In this document: positions 45,471-57,914 of the stretch, one piece after another
How the letters are laid out: each line of letters starts with the position of its first letter
Numbering within the stretch: the first letter of the stretch is position 1
From: Zygnema cylindricum
Lineage: Eukaryota > Streptophyta > Zygnematophyceae > Zygnematales > Zygnemataceae
DNA: 64,000 bases
Direction: 5' to 3'
Assembly (NCBI GenBank): GCA_037447655.1
Contig: JBBHKE010002950.1
Location: 62,001 to 126,000, forward strand
Notes under the pieces: generated by a model
The model's input: the letters and a program-made list of their open reading frames with translations, nothing else
What the model was told of the DNA's origin: nothing
The model's database searches: none
Program-made: the position numbers and the translations under genes

Positions 45471-46303
45471 TGCAACTCTAAGACCTCCATTGGCCCTCAG
45501 AGTAGGCAGCTCACTAGAAGACCCTGGGATAACCCTGACCCCTTTGAGTTTCCACAAGAATAACCGCCACCTTGACAGATTAAAACTCTGACCCACTCCA
45601 CCCCTGTGAAGATAAGACTCCCATCAGCCGATAGCAAAAAGAATCTCTGAATTTGCTCCCTTGAGCATTAAGTTATGAAGGGTCAAAGTTGACCTTTTGT
45701 ACAAGAGCTCTCTGGGAGAGAGTACAAAATTTTCTAAGTCCTACATCCCTCTCTAAATCCTCTACTACTAAAGTACGACACCAATCACTAGAGTGTGTCG
45801 TACAGAAAGGTACAGGTGCCGAAGTACTTTCTGTACGACCATCGTACGGCATGGCTGAAATGTTGACGCTTGCCATATCCGGATTAGTTACCATATTCTC
45901 CGCAGATGCCGCAAGCTAATGTTGTCGTGCCACGTGGCCTTTGACATGGCGTTGACCATAAAAATGCAAAACGCCTATTTCGCGATTTCGACACCTATCG
46001 TGGCCGTTCAATCAAAACCGACTTTTGATTATTGCCGTCGAAAATCAATGTACGGTATTTGTTTCGCCATCGAAACAAATGCGCAGTCTGTGAAGTATAT
46101 TTTGTAAAACCTATCAAAATCTATAGCTTGTCTCTCTATCTCTAGACAACATAGGCAGCCATGTATCTAGCTCCCTCTTTAACCTTAATGACTACGACAA
46201 GTGTGGGAGATGAAGCGGGGAGGTAGAGGCACACTGCCTCGGCATCTTTTCTGCATTTTATTTTGAATCTAGAAAATACAAAAAGAACCATTAATTTCTA
46301 CAC
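45471..46303 (-). repeat. 3' LTR of minus-strand copia A-related element (833 bp)
   Basis: In element orientation it starts TGTAGAAATTAATGG at 46303 after the PPT and ends TTAGAGTTGCA at 45471. It carries the ATG-plus-LTR-end arrangement of the A family (ATGGAGGTCTTAGAGTTGCA), an ACGT/G-box pair and a CTTCAC-AGGG-GTGGAG leader hairpin. Confidence 0.85.
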
Positions 46304-48360
46304 TCCCCTTATTTTCTAGTCACTCTTGAATTTAAGACCACACTTCTCCCTGCAGAAAATTAGCTTAGGGGAAGGCACAGGTTTGGTCATCATATCTGCT
46401 ACCATCTCGCTATCTAGTCGGTACTCTAAACTGATTATTTTATCTTCTACCTTCTCTATATCAAAGCTGAGTCTAATGTTCCCGTGTTTGGCTTTAAAAT
46501 GATGTTTAAGATTGGCAAAAATAGTGATTGGTGCATGATTATCACAAAAAAAATTTTGCACACCACTCTTAAGGTGACCAAGCTCACCAAACAAAGACTT
46601 GAACCACATCAATTCTTTTACAGAAGAGCAAGAGGCCATACACTCAGCCTCCATGGTGGACTGAGCAATAACCTTTTGTTGTTTACTACTCCTGCAATAA
46701 GCCCCATCACCTATAAAAAACACATATCTAGAAGTACATCTCCTCATCGGAGCATCACCATAACTGGCATCTCTCGAAGTAGTGATGTCAGTTTCCCCCC
46801 TACCCAAATGCAACTATAGATCCCTAGTTCCTATCATATATCTATGGACTCTCTTAGCTGCCTCCTTATCTCTCTTAGTGGGAGCATTTAGACTTCTACT
46901 CAGCACTCCTACAGCTGCATCTAAATCCGCCTGGGTACAATTCATAAAATAGATTAGGCTTCCCACTACTTGCGTGTACTTGTGTTGTTCAAGACCTAAT
47001 TCCTCGTCTAAGATTATAACGTCTTCTTTCACAATCCCCTCACTTCCCTTCTTTAACTCCATTGGAGTTGTATTACCATTAGCTTTATCCATCTGAAATT
47101 TTTCCTACATGTTCCCTATTACTTCTTTCGTAGTTAGTATTATAATATTTCTTTCCTGGTCTCTTTTTACTTGAATTCCCAAAATATATCTTGCCTCCCC
47201 CATATCCTTTATCTCAAAATTTCCCTTAAGATCGTTTTTCACTCTATTAATTTTGTCCATTGATTAACTTAAAAAAGCAAACTATCAACATAAATTGCAA
47301 TAAAAATACCACCTTCCTCATCTTCAAAAACATAGATTGAGTGATCTGAGCTGATCCGGATAAATCCCAGATCGGTAAGAAACTCATCAAGCTTTTATTC
47401 CACTGTCGGGGCGTTTGTTTCAAACCATAAAGAGATTTAATCAGCCGGCATACCTTACTCTCCTCTCCTTGCTTCACAAATCCTTCGGGTTCTCGTATGA
47501 ACATCTCCTCTTCCAATTCTCCATGCAAAAAGGTTGTCTTTATGTCCATCTGGTGCACCTCCATGTCTTTCGTTGGTGCAAGACTGGGAAGTATGCGGAC
47601 AGAGGGAAATCAGACGACCGAGACAAAGGTTTCCTTAGTCGATTCCCTCTTTCAGTGTAAATCCATTTGCCACTAACCTGACCTTGTAGCGCTCAATAAT
47701 GTTATCTAGGTTCAGTTTTAATTTAAACACCCACTAACAACCGATTGGTTTTCGGTTAGAGGGACAATCCACCAGCTCCTAAGTATCGGGTGCCATAATT
47801 GAGGCCATTTCCTCATTGATGGTTGTCTTCCACCACTTCCTTTCTGGACAATTCATCGCCTCTCCATAAGTCTGAGGTTCATCCGGATGAGATAGTTTTG
47901 CAACCTTATTTCTTGCAACCTTTTGCTACTTCTCCTTCCTCCCTCAAAATTTGTTGTCGGAATAGATGGTTTCCGTGGGTCCTTTCGAACAATCTTAGCT
48001 TCTCCCCTGTCCTTTGATTTCGGCTCAATTTCCACCACGTCTTCTGCTTTGGGTAGAGTTTTCATTGGAGTTTCAGCGGCCGAGTCCTTCTCGGTCTAAT
48101 TTGTATCTGCAAGAATGTCATCTTCTATGAAACTTGGATAGTTAGGAAACTCAAAGTCATCGGAAATTTCTGACTCAAATCTGATTTTTATTGACTTTGT
48201 ATGCTTGAAGGAATCCACTGACTTTTACTTCATCCATATTTCCTAGATGCTTTACTAAGATTATATCTTTTTTTTTAAGATCATAAACTCTGTATCCTTT
48301 TACATCCTCATCATATCCTAATAAGTACCCCGGTTTTCCTTTAGAATCCAGCTTCTAATT
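46304..48360 (-). pseudogene. Minus-strand copia pol remnant, 5' truncated
   Basis: In element order: YLLGYDEDVKGYRVYDLKKK (about 48300), an acidic linker, RT pieces MEVHQMDIKTTFLHGELEEE and SLYGLKQTPRQWNKS (47564-47247), TTPMELKK and GSLIYFMNCTQADLDAAVG (47092-46814), RNase H with AQSTMEAECMASCSSVKELM and MVADMMTKPVPS (46813-46316). Stops and frameshifts separate the parts. The copy ends abruptly near 48355, before the integrase core, so gag, protease and integrase are missing. It is closely related to A1. Confidence 0.92.
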
Positions 48361-48663
48361 ATTCCGGTCGTCCGCCGACATTGTCTAGCAAATCGCCAAA
48401 TATCTACTCCCGAATTCCAGCTCCTGTGCGAGCTGTCGATCGCGAACGACATTTGATTTCATCTATTAAAATTAAATGTCGTTTCGTTTATTTCGTGCGG
48501 TCCAGTATCGCGTGCAATTCTGCACGTTTCATGTTTATTTGTTTTGTAAGCTGTTAAATGGATTGTGTCGCTACGTCACTGTTTAAATAATTTACACATC
48601 CGATATATGTAATGTTTCATCAAGACTTACTAGATAAAGCAGACGGCCTTTTCGTACGGCAGT
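48361..48663. other. Short spacer, nothing recognised
   Basis: Between the truncated copia remnant and the LTR of A2. No reading frame or repeat match was seen. Confidence 0.4.
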
Positions 48664-49661
48664 TGTTGAAATCACTAGATTTAGGGGAGGTATTTTCTAA
48701 GTCTTAATTAGTTAAAATAGTTAAAAGAAAAGCACAGACAACATGCCTCCACCTTCTCTCTCTAGCCCCAATACTTGTCGTAGTCACTAAAGGAGAGAGA
48801 GGGCGGTGGAGCCATGGCTGCCTCTGCTCCATAGGCAGGATTAATGAGTGACCTAAGTCACTCTCTACAAAAAGGTTGAGTCCGGCAGGACTCGAACCTT
48901 TGACCGGCAGAGCGAGGCATAGCCGTCAGCTCTTACTCGTCTATCGTAGTAGTCCGTTAGGATACATAGGATTTGATAGCTATTCAAACATTAGCTACAT
49001 CATTAATCCTATTAACGGAATATCAAATTAAGGACATAGGAACTGGTAGGGATTTAGTGCGCACGAAACAAATATACCAGACATTTGTTATTTTGGACGG
49101 CGAACATTAAAAGCCGGTTTGGATCATACAGCCCGCATCATCGCTGGGATCCCTGAATGGCCGTGTTGGCGGTTTTTGGATGTGACATGACCCGTCGACA
49201 CGTGGCAAGATATCATTGGGAAGCGGGAATCCCGTGGAGCATGAGGACAAGTCCGAAGGAGACAGACGTCCTCTCTATGGCCTTGTTGTACACCAGACGT
49301 ACAAAAAGTACATCGGCTGTAGTACCTTTTTATACTATATAGTCTTCTAATTGGTTCGTACATCAATAGATAGGGGTTGTGAGAGGGGTTTAGGACTTAG
49401 AGGATTGAGGAAGTAGCCGCCTCTCTCCCAACAAGCTTTTATAAATATTGGCATCTTTGCCACTTGATAATTATTTCCTGGTTGGGCATTTTCAGTGATT
49501 CTTTTTACTGTGGACTCAGAGGAGTCTAAACTGCACAGGGGTGCAGTCAGATTGTCTATTTATCTGCTTGGGTAGCAGTGATCCAAATTGAAAGAGGGCT
49601 AGCTAAAAGCTATCTAGAGGCTTCTTGAATTCAGTGATCCAATGGGGGACACAAAATTGCA
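48664..49661 (+). repeat. 5' LTR of copia A2 (998 bp)
   Basis: Starts TGTTGAAATC, ends AAAATTGCA before a PBS variant (CGTTATAGGCCCACC). It contains a sequence resembling a reversed tRNA T-arm with a perfect B-box on the minus strand (GGTTCGAGTCC, about 48889-48899), and leader hairpins GGACTC-AGAG-GAGTCT (49512-49527) and CTGCAC-AGGG-GTGCAG (49531-49546). The 3' LTR lies beyond the window. Confidence 0.88.
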
Positions 49662-49925
49662 CGTTATAGGCCCACCCTCTAGGGTGCCCATCTTCAACGG
49701 ATTTGAGTTCATTTACTGGGGCATTGTGTGAAATACGATACTAGTGTATCGTCAGTGGATGAGTGAAACGTCCATCTCAGGGGACTCCACCATGGTCTGA
49801 TGGAGTGAGGTTTTCTGCAGCAGCATCTGCTCCAACGGAGGAGACACACGAAAGGGACAGCACTGTATCCGAAAAATGGAAAGGAAAGGAGACACCTCTT
49901 ACTTCTATTGCCACAGCACCTGGAG
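49642..49925 (+). pseudogene. copia A2 gag, split by the 14 kb B compound
   Basis: MGDTKLHVIGPPSRVPIFNG begins in the LTR, with a deletion and frame break near 49720-49760, then text parallel to A1 gag (ETPLTSIATAP). It stops at GCACCTGGAG, where the B compound begins. A1 has GCACCGGGATCGGCGGCC here, and the right side of the compound resumes with GCGGTGGTCGTGAAG at 63986-64000. Confidence 0.9.
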
Positions 49926-50020
49926 TGTTGATATTTGAGTATTTTCTAGGTCTTTATTTAGGATAGGAAAAGAGTAGAGGCATTCTGCCTCTGACTCCCT
50001 TCTCTAAGCCCCCACACTTG

Positions 50021-51107
50021 TGTTGGTTTGAAAAGATAGTTTCGTGCATGTGTGTAGTTTCATTTGTACACAATGGTTCGTGAGTACAGGACGTGAGTTT
50101 AATGCGTATGCTATTTGAATTTACTGTGGAGGTTCCAATAGATTTATGGATTGGGGGGAAGTAATAATGTTGGTTTTGGAAACCTTTAGTCCTCTCTATA
50201 TCTCGTGTGTGAGAAAGAGAGTATAGACTTAGCCGGTTTTGTGTACAAACTGAGTTGACGTAGACAAGTTGTGGTGTGGTATGTAAATCGAAAGGGAGTT
50301 CACAAATTTGGTACACTCTATGTACACGTGTCGGTCCGTGGGGAAGTCAAGCTTGGTTGAGTTGGTTGACAAAGTACATATTTACTTGAAGGACCAGATT
50401 TTCACGTGGAGGTTCATCTTCGGTGATGAATGAATACGCGGACGGTGGACGGAGTTCGCCGTCATTTTTGGAGGAGGAATATTGACTGAACCGTCATTTT
50501 AGTAGACTAACTTTGACTGAGTACTTTAGCAGCGGCTAGGGTTAAGAATTGATGTAAATACTTGTACGGTAGATGGCGCGGATTAGCTTGATTAATTTTT
50601 AATGTACCGACACACCACGGTAGTTGTGGTACGGTGTAGATCAGGTGTAGGTTCACTTTGTATATATAAGACTTAAGCATTTTTGGACAGAAACAGTTTC
50701 TGCTCCTTTTTGGTAATTTCATCTGAGAATTTATCTCAGTTTTATTGGCGGAATTATCTGAAATTTTGCATGTGTGTTCCTCTTTGTATTGGAAACATTG
50801 TGAAATATTTGCAGACCTTATGTGTGTCTGGTTTTCTTGGGACTGCATTGTGAAGTTGGTCAGATTTATCAAAGTTATGGCAAGCTGTTTTTCTGCAACT
50901 TTGACAGGGTGATGTGGTAATTCTGGTTGGTATATTTATATGGGAATTTGTGGGAATACTTCGTGTCCTAGGAAATATCTGCTTGTGTAGTTTCAGCTTG
51001 GTTTGTTAATTATGTAGAATACTGAGTAGAATCAAAGTAGGCTGTTTTGGGTTAGTCTGTGGTGCTTCCAAGGGTACATTCATGGCTGAAAATGGCTATG
51101 AACAACA
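50021..51107 (+). mobile_element. Solo LTR D2 (1087 bp) nested in the first B LTR
   Basis: Same family as D1: starts TGTTGGTTTGAAAAGATAGT and ends GAACAACA. Flanks ACTTG and ACTTA are a 5-bp duplication with one change. The B LTR text on both sides joins correctly when D2 is removed. Confidence 0.9.
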
Positions 51108-51841
51108 ACTTAATGTAGTCACTGAAGGCTGGAGAGGGAGCTAGAGCCATTGCTACCTAAGCTCTCTAGAGATGACAAGGGGAAAAGTGGGTAGACTTAC
51201 CGAAAGTTCCTTGACGGACCCAGGAATTGATCTTTGAACCTGCCGTTTGTCAAGTCACCTGTAGCCGTTAGCCTTACCCATTTAGTCAAGGACTAGTGCT
51301 ATGACATATACGGTTTGATAGGTATTTCAATAGTTACATTTAGGGTTTTTCATTTAACTAGATTACGCTATATAGGACATAGAAACAATTGTACTTTTAT
51401 TACCGGACAAAACAAATAGTACGGACATTTATTTCGACGGTCCGTATTAAATGACGATATAAATCGGGCGGCCATGGTTATTGCCGGTTTCGTGGAAATG
51501 ATAATTTGGCGGTTTGCGGACGTCACCACTCCGGATGACACGTGGTGACATCATACGGGTTGCGAAATCTTCGGAACGGAACACAACAAATCCAGATGTG
51601 ACAAATGTCACATTATGGCAATATCGTACAATGTCCGTACATAAATGACTTCGACACCTGTACTTTCTTGTCTGGTACCGTTTTCCTGACGTGGCATGAC
51701 ATGGCGCCACGTGGAGAGATAAGATTTGGAGGCAGAAATTCTGGAGATTATATGAGCGAATTTGGATAAGATATGTGTTGACATTTTAGCCATGTCGTAC
51801 GATAGCCGTACAAAAGGTACATCGGCACCTATACCTTTATG

Positions 51842-54800
51842 TGTTGTTTTTGGAAGATTCATTTTCGTACATGCGTGCGCTCGCATGTTCGCATACTTAG
51901 TAACCAAATGTAATATGGTGGTTCGAATGGATTTGTAGTTTGGGGGGTAATTGTACGAATGAATTTAAAATGACGTAAATTACAAATTGAGTGACGCGAA
52001 GTAGCGTACGAATAATACGGAATACAAAATGGAAATGGACAGCGGATCGCTTCGCGATCCGATTTGAAATGTTTGAAATATTTATATTGTACGCCGGCCG
52101 TACGGAATCTAATGTGACGGGCGACAATTATGGAAAGTACGCGATGGTACAAAAGAATCTTTTTGGATAAGTATACTTCAATTTTGACGTACGGCGTATC
52201 AATTTTGGACAGTTGTACTTTTATTTGGTCAGCGACATTTATGGCGAAGTACGTAGTAACGGTACGGACTAATTTGGATGGTTTGACGAGGTTTCGACAA
52301 GTAGATTTTCATGACCACGCGGCGCGACATCGAGGGTGCCGATTAAGAGCGACGGACGGCGGATATAGGCCGCCGAGATTTTTTATGAAGTGGTGACGCG
52401 AAATCGCGTCAATCACACGATATTTATTTTTGGACGTTCCGGATTGTTTGACAAGTTAGTCATGGTACACGTGGAGGGCGAACGGCGTCTACCGATATTT
52501 TTAAGGGACCACATTGTTTTTTATGACACATTATCTAGTGGACCGTACATATGCGATGTCGGTTCAATACGTGGATCTATCTACAAGTGACTAAGCGAGT
52601 TGTCGCTTATGACGCGTATTTTGCGGACGCGTCGGTGAAAATATTTGAAATAACATTGTTTTGTCGTATGTGTAATAATAATTTAGTATTGATTATGACA
52701 GTTTTTATTTAGATGATCATTTAGGGTTTCGGCAGTTTAATTTGTGTGTTGTCGTACTTGCCGACAAGTGTACGCTTATGATTGGTTGACTTTCAGGTGT
52801 ACACTTACAGTTAGGATTATTTGTCGTAATAGGTTCTCATGATGTAATACTACTTAGTGGAAGGTACGTTGGCTATTTTGACATGTAGCAATTCATTGAC
52901 AGCTCACAAGTGTATATATAGGAATGAGCTTTGTTAGGAATCAATCATCAATGCTGGTTAGTAAAAGTGGGGACCGAAGATGTAAACTTTTAGGGTTGCC
53001 GATTAGGTCATGCATTTGGGTAAATGTGTTTATTGGTATACTTCTCTTTATTTAATGTTTATGTGAGATTGCACTCTTTTGTTATTATTTATTTATGTTG
53101 TTTTATATATGTTTGATATGCATTGTTTATGCATTTGTCCTAGGGTTTGTTTATGTCGATTATTCCATCAAACCTTAGATGTTGTCATAGGGTTTATTTA
53201 TGTTGATTATTCCATGAAACCCTAAATGTTGTTTGTTGCGTCTGTGTACGCATATGGAGGATGCATTTCATATGATTGTTCGTCGACCTATTTTTGCTTA
53301 GCTTTTTGCATGATAGTTTGGGTCGCTTCTGCGGTCTATTTTAGACCAAAGAACAACAGGTTATGGGCCCACACCCCATCTATCATATGTTAGGTTAAGT
53401 CGAGATAGGTTTGTGTCACACGCATTGTAGCGGGTTAATTTTGTTCTTGCTGGTTGTATTGCAGTAATGGTGTCTGTGTACCCATGAGATCGGCCTTATC
53501 ATAGTGTTGGTATGTGCCGAGTTTAATCTTGCATCGCCCCAAGGGGTAACTTAGTGACAGTGCCGAAATGTCTACCCTCAATGAAAATGATTACTTATGA
53601 GAAATAATATTTTATTTTTGGAAAATGTATATTTGTTTTTGGTGGAGAGATTCGAGAAGTTAAGTTTTGACATTTGGTGGAGATTCGACATTTGGGGGAG
53701 AGAGATCCGGAAGGTGGAGTTGTGACATGTGATGGAGAGATCCAAATTTGTGGATTGATGATTGTTGAAAATTGGATTTGTAATGTAGATTTTGAGTTAT
53801 TGGAAATTTTTGGGAAATGTGACATTATTAGAATTTTTGAGAAAATACTATTTGTTATATGAATTTTTATGGGAAATTTTGGGATTTGATAGTTTATGAA
53901 AAGAAAAAAAATTATTATTGAAATCTAGATTTGTTATAATGAGGTAGGAATTATTTGAGCGGGGATATATTATTAGTGTGATAATTTGGCTTTAATTTTT
54001 AGTTGATTTGTGATAGAATTTTGGGAATGTAGATCCGGATTTAGATATTGGAAGGAATTATTTTTATTGTAATTGGAAAATGAAAATATATATATATTAT
54101 GTATTATGAAATTTGGATGGTATGTGGAGGCAGCGGAAGCGATGGTGGAACAAGTGAGAAAATTCTGGCGGAGGCATTTGGTGGATTCAAATGGAGGAGG
54201 CAGCTGAAGGTGACATTGGTGACAGCTGATGACGTAGTTCTATGGAGTGTGACAGATGATGACGTGGCGTCATGGATTTACGAAACTAAATCTTCGGGGG
54301 AGTGTTGTTTTTGGAAGATTCATTTTCGTACATGCGTGCGCTCGCATGTTCGCATACTTAGTAACCAAATGTAATATGGTGGTTCGAATGGATTTGTAGT
54401 TTGGGGGGTAATTGTACGAATGAATTTAAAATGACGTAAATTACAAATTGAGTGACGCGAAGTAGCGTACGAATAATACGGAATACAAAATGGAAATGGA
54501 CAGCGGATCGCTTCGCGATCCGATTTGAAATGTTTGAAATATTTATATTGTACGCCGGCCGTACGGAATCTAATGTGACGGGCGACAATTATGGAAAGTA
54601 CGCGATGGTACAAAAGAATCTTTTTGGATAAGTATACTTCAATTTTGACGTACGGCGTATCAATTTTGGACAGTTGTACTTTTATTTGGTCAGCGACATT
54701 TATGGCGAAGTACGTAGTAACGGTACGGACTAATTTGGATGGTTTGACGAGGTTTCGACAAGTAGATTTTCATGACCACGCGGCGCGACATCGAGGGTGC

Positions 54801-55819
54801 CGATTAAGAGCGACGGACGGCGGATATAGGCCGCCGAGATTTTTTATGAAGTGGTGACGCGAAATCGCGTCAATCACACGATATTTATTTTTGGACGTTC
54901 CGGATTGTTTGACAAGTTAGTCATGGTACACGTGGAGGGCGAACGGCGTCTACCGATATTTTTAAGGGACCACATTGTTTTTTATGACACATTATCTAGT
55001 GGACCGTACATATGCGATGTCGGTTCACTACGTGGATCTATCTACAAGTGACTAAGCGAGTTGTCGCTTATGACGCGTATTTTGCGGACGCGTCGGTGAA
55101 AATATTTGAAATAACATTGTTTTGTCGTATGTGTAATAATAATTTAGTATTGATTATGACAGTTTTTATTTAGATGATCATTTAGGGTTTCGGCAGTTTA
55201 ATTTGTGTGTTGTCGTACTTGCCGACAAGTGTACGCTTATGATTGGTTGACTTTCAGGTGTACACTTACAGTTAGGATTATTTGTCGTAATAGGTTCTCA
55301 TGATGTAATACTACTTAGTGGAAGGTACGTTGGCTATTTTGACATGTAGCAATTCATTGACAGCTCACAAGTGTATATATAGGAATGAGCTTTGTTAGGA
55401 ATCAATCATCAATGCTGGTTAGTAAAAGTGGGGACCGAAGATGTAAACTTTTAGGGTTGCCGATTAGGTCATGCATTTGGGTAAATGTGTTTATTGGTAT
55501 ACTTCTCTTTATTTAATGTTTATGTGAGATTGCACTCTTTTGTTATTATTTATTTATGTTGTTTTATATATGTTTGATATGCATTGTTTATGCATTTGTC
55601 CTAGGGTTTGTTTATGTCGATTATTCCATCAAACCTTAGATGTTGTCATAGGGTTTATTTATGTTGATTATTCCATGAAACCCTAAATGTTGTTTGTTGC
55701 GTCTGTGTACGCATATGGAAGATGCATTTCATATGATTGTTCGTCGACCTATTTTTGCTTAGCTTTTTGCATGATAGTTTGGGTCGCTTCTGCGGTCTAT
55801 TTTAGACCAAAGAACAACA
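51842..55819 (+). mobile_element. Young non-coding LTR retrotransposon E (LARD-like)
   Basis: Two LTRs of exactly 1517 bp (51842-53358 and 54303-55819) differ at about two positions by eye. Perfect duplication TTATG at both ends (51837-51841, 55820-55824). The PBS GGTTATGGGCCCACAC starts at 53359, and a purine-rich PPT ends at 54302. The 944-bp internal region has no gag or pol frame. The LTRs share hairpins with D1 (GGATCGC-TTC-GCGATCC near 52041; GACGCG-AAAT-CGCGTC near 52396). It must depend on proteins supplied by another copia. Confidence 0.95.
53359..53374 (+). other. Primer-binding site of element E
   Basis: GGTTATGGGCCCACAC, the same half-initiator-tRNA type as A1, starting at the base after the LTR end ACAACA. 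No ATG precedes it in the LTR end, unlike the A and B families. Confidence 0.85.
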
Positions 55820-55933
55820 TTATGTACTATACAGTAATGAGATTGGTCCCTACCTCAGTACTAGAGGGTTTAGAGAGGGGTTTAAGACTTAGAATATTTT
55901 GGGTAGGTAGCCACCTCTCTCCCAAAGAGCATC

Positions 55934-55942
55934 TATATAAAA
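55934..55942 (+). promoter_or_regulatory. TATA box of B-type LTR
   Basis: TATATAAAA, followed by GGCAAACTTT. Equivalent sites are at 60393-60400 and about 63607-63614. Confidence 0.7.
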
Positions 55943-56006
55943 GGCAAACTTTGACGAGCCATAAAAATTAATTTACTCGGCCATTTTCAGTTATTCTTTT
56001 TGCGGA

Positions 56007-56182
56007 AGACTCAAGGGAGTCTAGGCTACACGAGGGTGTAGTCGGTCAAAGTTTTGCCTGTGTGGGTGGCTGCATTTGTAAGGGAAAGTCAAAGTGGGTG
56101 AATATATCCAAATCACATATTCTAACTTTGCATTCTGTGGTGGAACTGAGCACACACAAAGTCTCCCTTCACAAGGGTGAAG
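56007..56182 (+). promoter_or_regulatory. Three leader hairpins, first B LTR
   Basis: AGACTC-AAGG-GAGTCT (56007-56022), CTACAC-GAGG-GTGTAG (56026-56041), CTTCAC-AAGG-GTGAAG (56167-56182). Each is a perfect 6-bp stem with a four-base loop, placed between the TATA box and the PBS. Confidence 0.78.
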
Positions 56183-56289
56183 CTTTAGTGGGGTTTTGAT
56201 TGTCAAAGGGTCAATCATTTGGGTTTATATAAACTTGGAGTCGGCACTATCTAGATTAGTTTCTTTTGATCTGCGAATTCTGTGTGGCA

Positions 56290-57914
56290 ATGGTGCCTAT
56301 AGAATTTCATGTTATGGGCCCACCATCTAGAGTGCTTATGTTTGATGGAACAGACTTCAGTTATTAGGAGTTCATGATGGAGGGATTGCTTTTCGAGAAG
56401 CACTTAGGGGGAAATGTTTCGGGACAAGTGAGGTGTCTGCCACCGTCGTTTGGAGGAGCTCACTATGGAGAATCATCTGGGGATGCCCACAAAACCAACC
56501 GGAGTTCAGATGCAACGGAAGGTAAAGGGAAAATCATTACCGTGGAATGGGAAATAGGGGAAAAGGATAAAGGGACACCTATGGTGAGGGGAGCTAGGCT
56601 CTCAGCTATGGTACCACTTGTAGGGATTGAAACTGAAGAAAGTGACAGAAAATATGGGAATACAAAAACACTATAGCAAAGCATCTCATACTTAGAAACG
56701 TGTGTAAGTCCATAGCTATCACTGATATAAACTTAACGAAGTCTTCAGAGATATGGGAAGCACTAATTCAGATTTATAAGAGTGAGACTATACAGAGGCA
56801 GTAGTTAGTAAAACAAGAAATAGAGGCCTATGTTTATAAAGGCGGTAGCATGATAGAGTTTTGCAATGATATTGCTGCGTTATATGTTGAGCTTGCTAAT
56901 GCGGGATATGTAGAATTTGAGGAGAGAAAGATTAATACACTTATCATGAATATCCCAGACGAGTACGAAGATATCATTTGCCGTATGCAGTGAATGGATG
57001 TCTCCTCGTGGACTTAGAGCATTACCATAGGGATAATACTTGTGAGGGGAAGCAGTTTGGAGCTTCGCAGGGGAAGTGACATTGTGACTCCATTTACAGC
57101 TGGTGGTGACTGGTGGAAGCGTGATTTGTGGAATGGCGGTGACGAGCGGAAATGTGATGAGAGGAAGAATGATAAAGGTAAACCTTATCGGAACTTTGGT
57201 GGAAAGAGAGGGAGAGGAAAAGAAAGGGGAGCTTTGAAAAACGGGGTTTGCTTTGCTTGTAGGAAAGCGGGCCACTATATAGAGGAGTGTCCTTGTTTGG
57301 AAGAACTTAGAAGTTGGTATATGAATGAGGAGGAAGCAGGGGAAGAGGAGAAAGAGGATGAAGAAAATTTGAAGTTTTTTCTCATCGGTAGAATGGAGAA
57401 GAGAGAAAAGTACACGGAAATTCCACGAAAGCAACAGTGTGCTTTTGGTGGTATAAGGGAAGTAAAGGGAAGGGAGGTACTTGAGGGAGTTAGAAATAAT
57501 GAGGATAATTTTATAGATATGTTGGAAACAGAAAACTGGTCGGTTAGGGAGACTTCAACGGATTCCGAGGAAAGGGGAGAAGTAAAAGTAGAGGGGGCTT
57601 TAAACGATAGGGGAGAAGAGAAATATTTAATGAAAGGTTTAGGGGAGGAGAAATATTTATTGGGAATTGAGTCAGAAAGTGATAATGGAAAGAATTCCAT
57701 GGGAGAGAGTGAGGAAAGTTCAGAAAATGGGGTGAGTATCATGGACAAAAATATGAGTACGGAAGATGTAGGTTTTATGAGGAACTTAGTGGGGATTCTT
57801 GATTTAATGATAAGTTTGGGGGGTAATGGCTTTGACATCACTAATGGGAGTGATGCCATTTATGAAAGGGGTGCTTGTAAAAGGGATAACATCTGGGTGT
57901 GTGTTGCAGAATAG
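56290..57914 (+). pseudogene. B-type copia gag, copy 1
   Basis: Starts in the LTR as MVPIEFHVMGPPSRVLMFDG; a stop replaces W in FSYWEF (about 56367). After frame changes it continues with EIWEALIQIYKSETIQRQ and EFCNDIAALYVELANAGYVE. The open part 57042-57914 includes the zinc knuckle CFACRKAGHYIEECP (CX2CX4HX4C, about 57250-57292) and an acidic, K/E-rich tail. The end of that frame (NLVGILDLMISLGGNGFDIT, then SDAIYERGACKRDNIWVCV) looks like a copia RNase H start, so gag is fused to the pol 3' end by deletion. Confidence 0.88.

Larger units (their letters stand above)
49926..56309 (+). repeat. First B LTR, interrupted by D2 and E
   Basis: Segments 49926-50020, 51108-51841 and 55820-56309 together match the other B LTRs. 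TATATAAAAGG (about 55934) is the TATA box. Leader hairpins lie at 56007-56022, 56026-56041 and 56167-56182. The gag ATG (56290) lies 20 bases from the end. Confidence 0.92.

Noticed and set aside
48880-48960. tRNA gene on the minus strand (perfect B-box GGTTCGAGTCC)
   Set aside because: The T-stem pairs poorly, no matching acceptor stem or clear A-box was found, and the segment lies inside a copia LTR.
52130-52590. Identical reading frames repeated at 52130-52590 and 54591-55051
   Set aside because: They are identical only because they lie in the two young LTRs of element E; they overlap non-coding LTR sequence and lack protein-like features.
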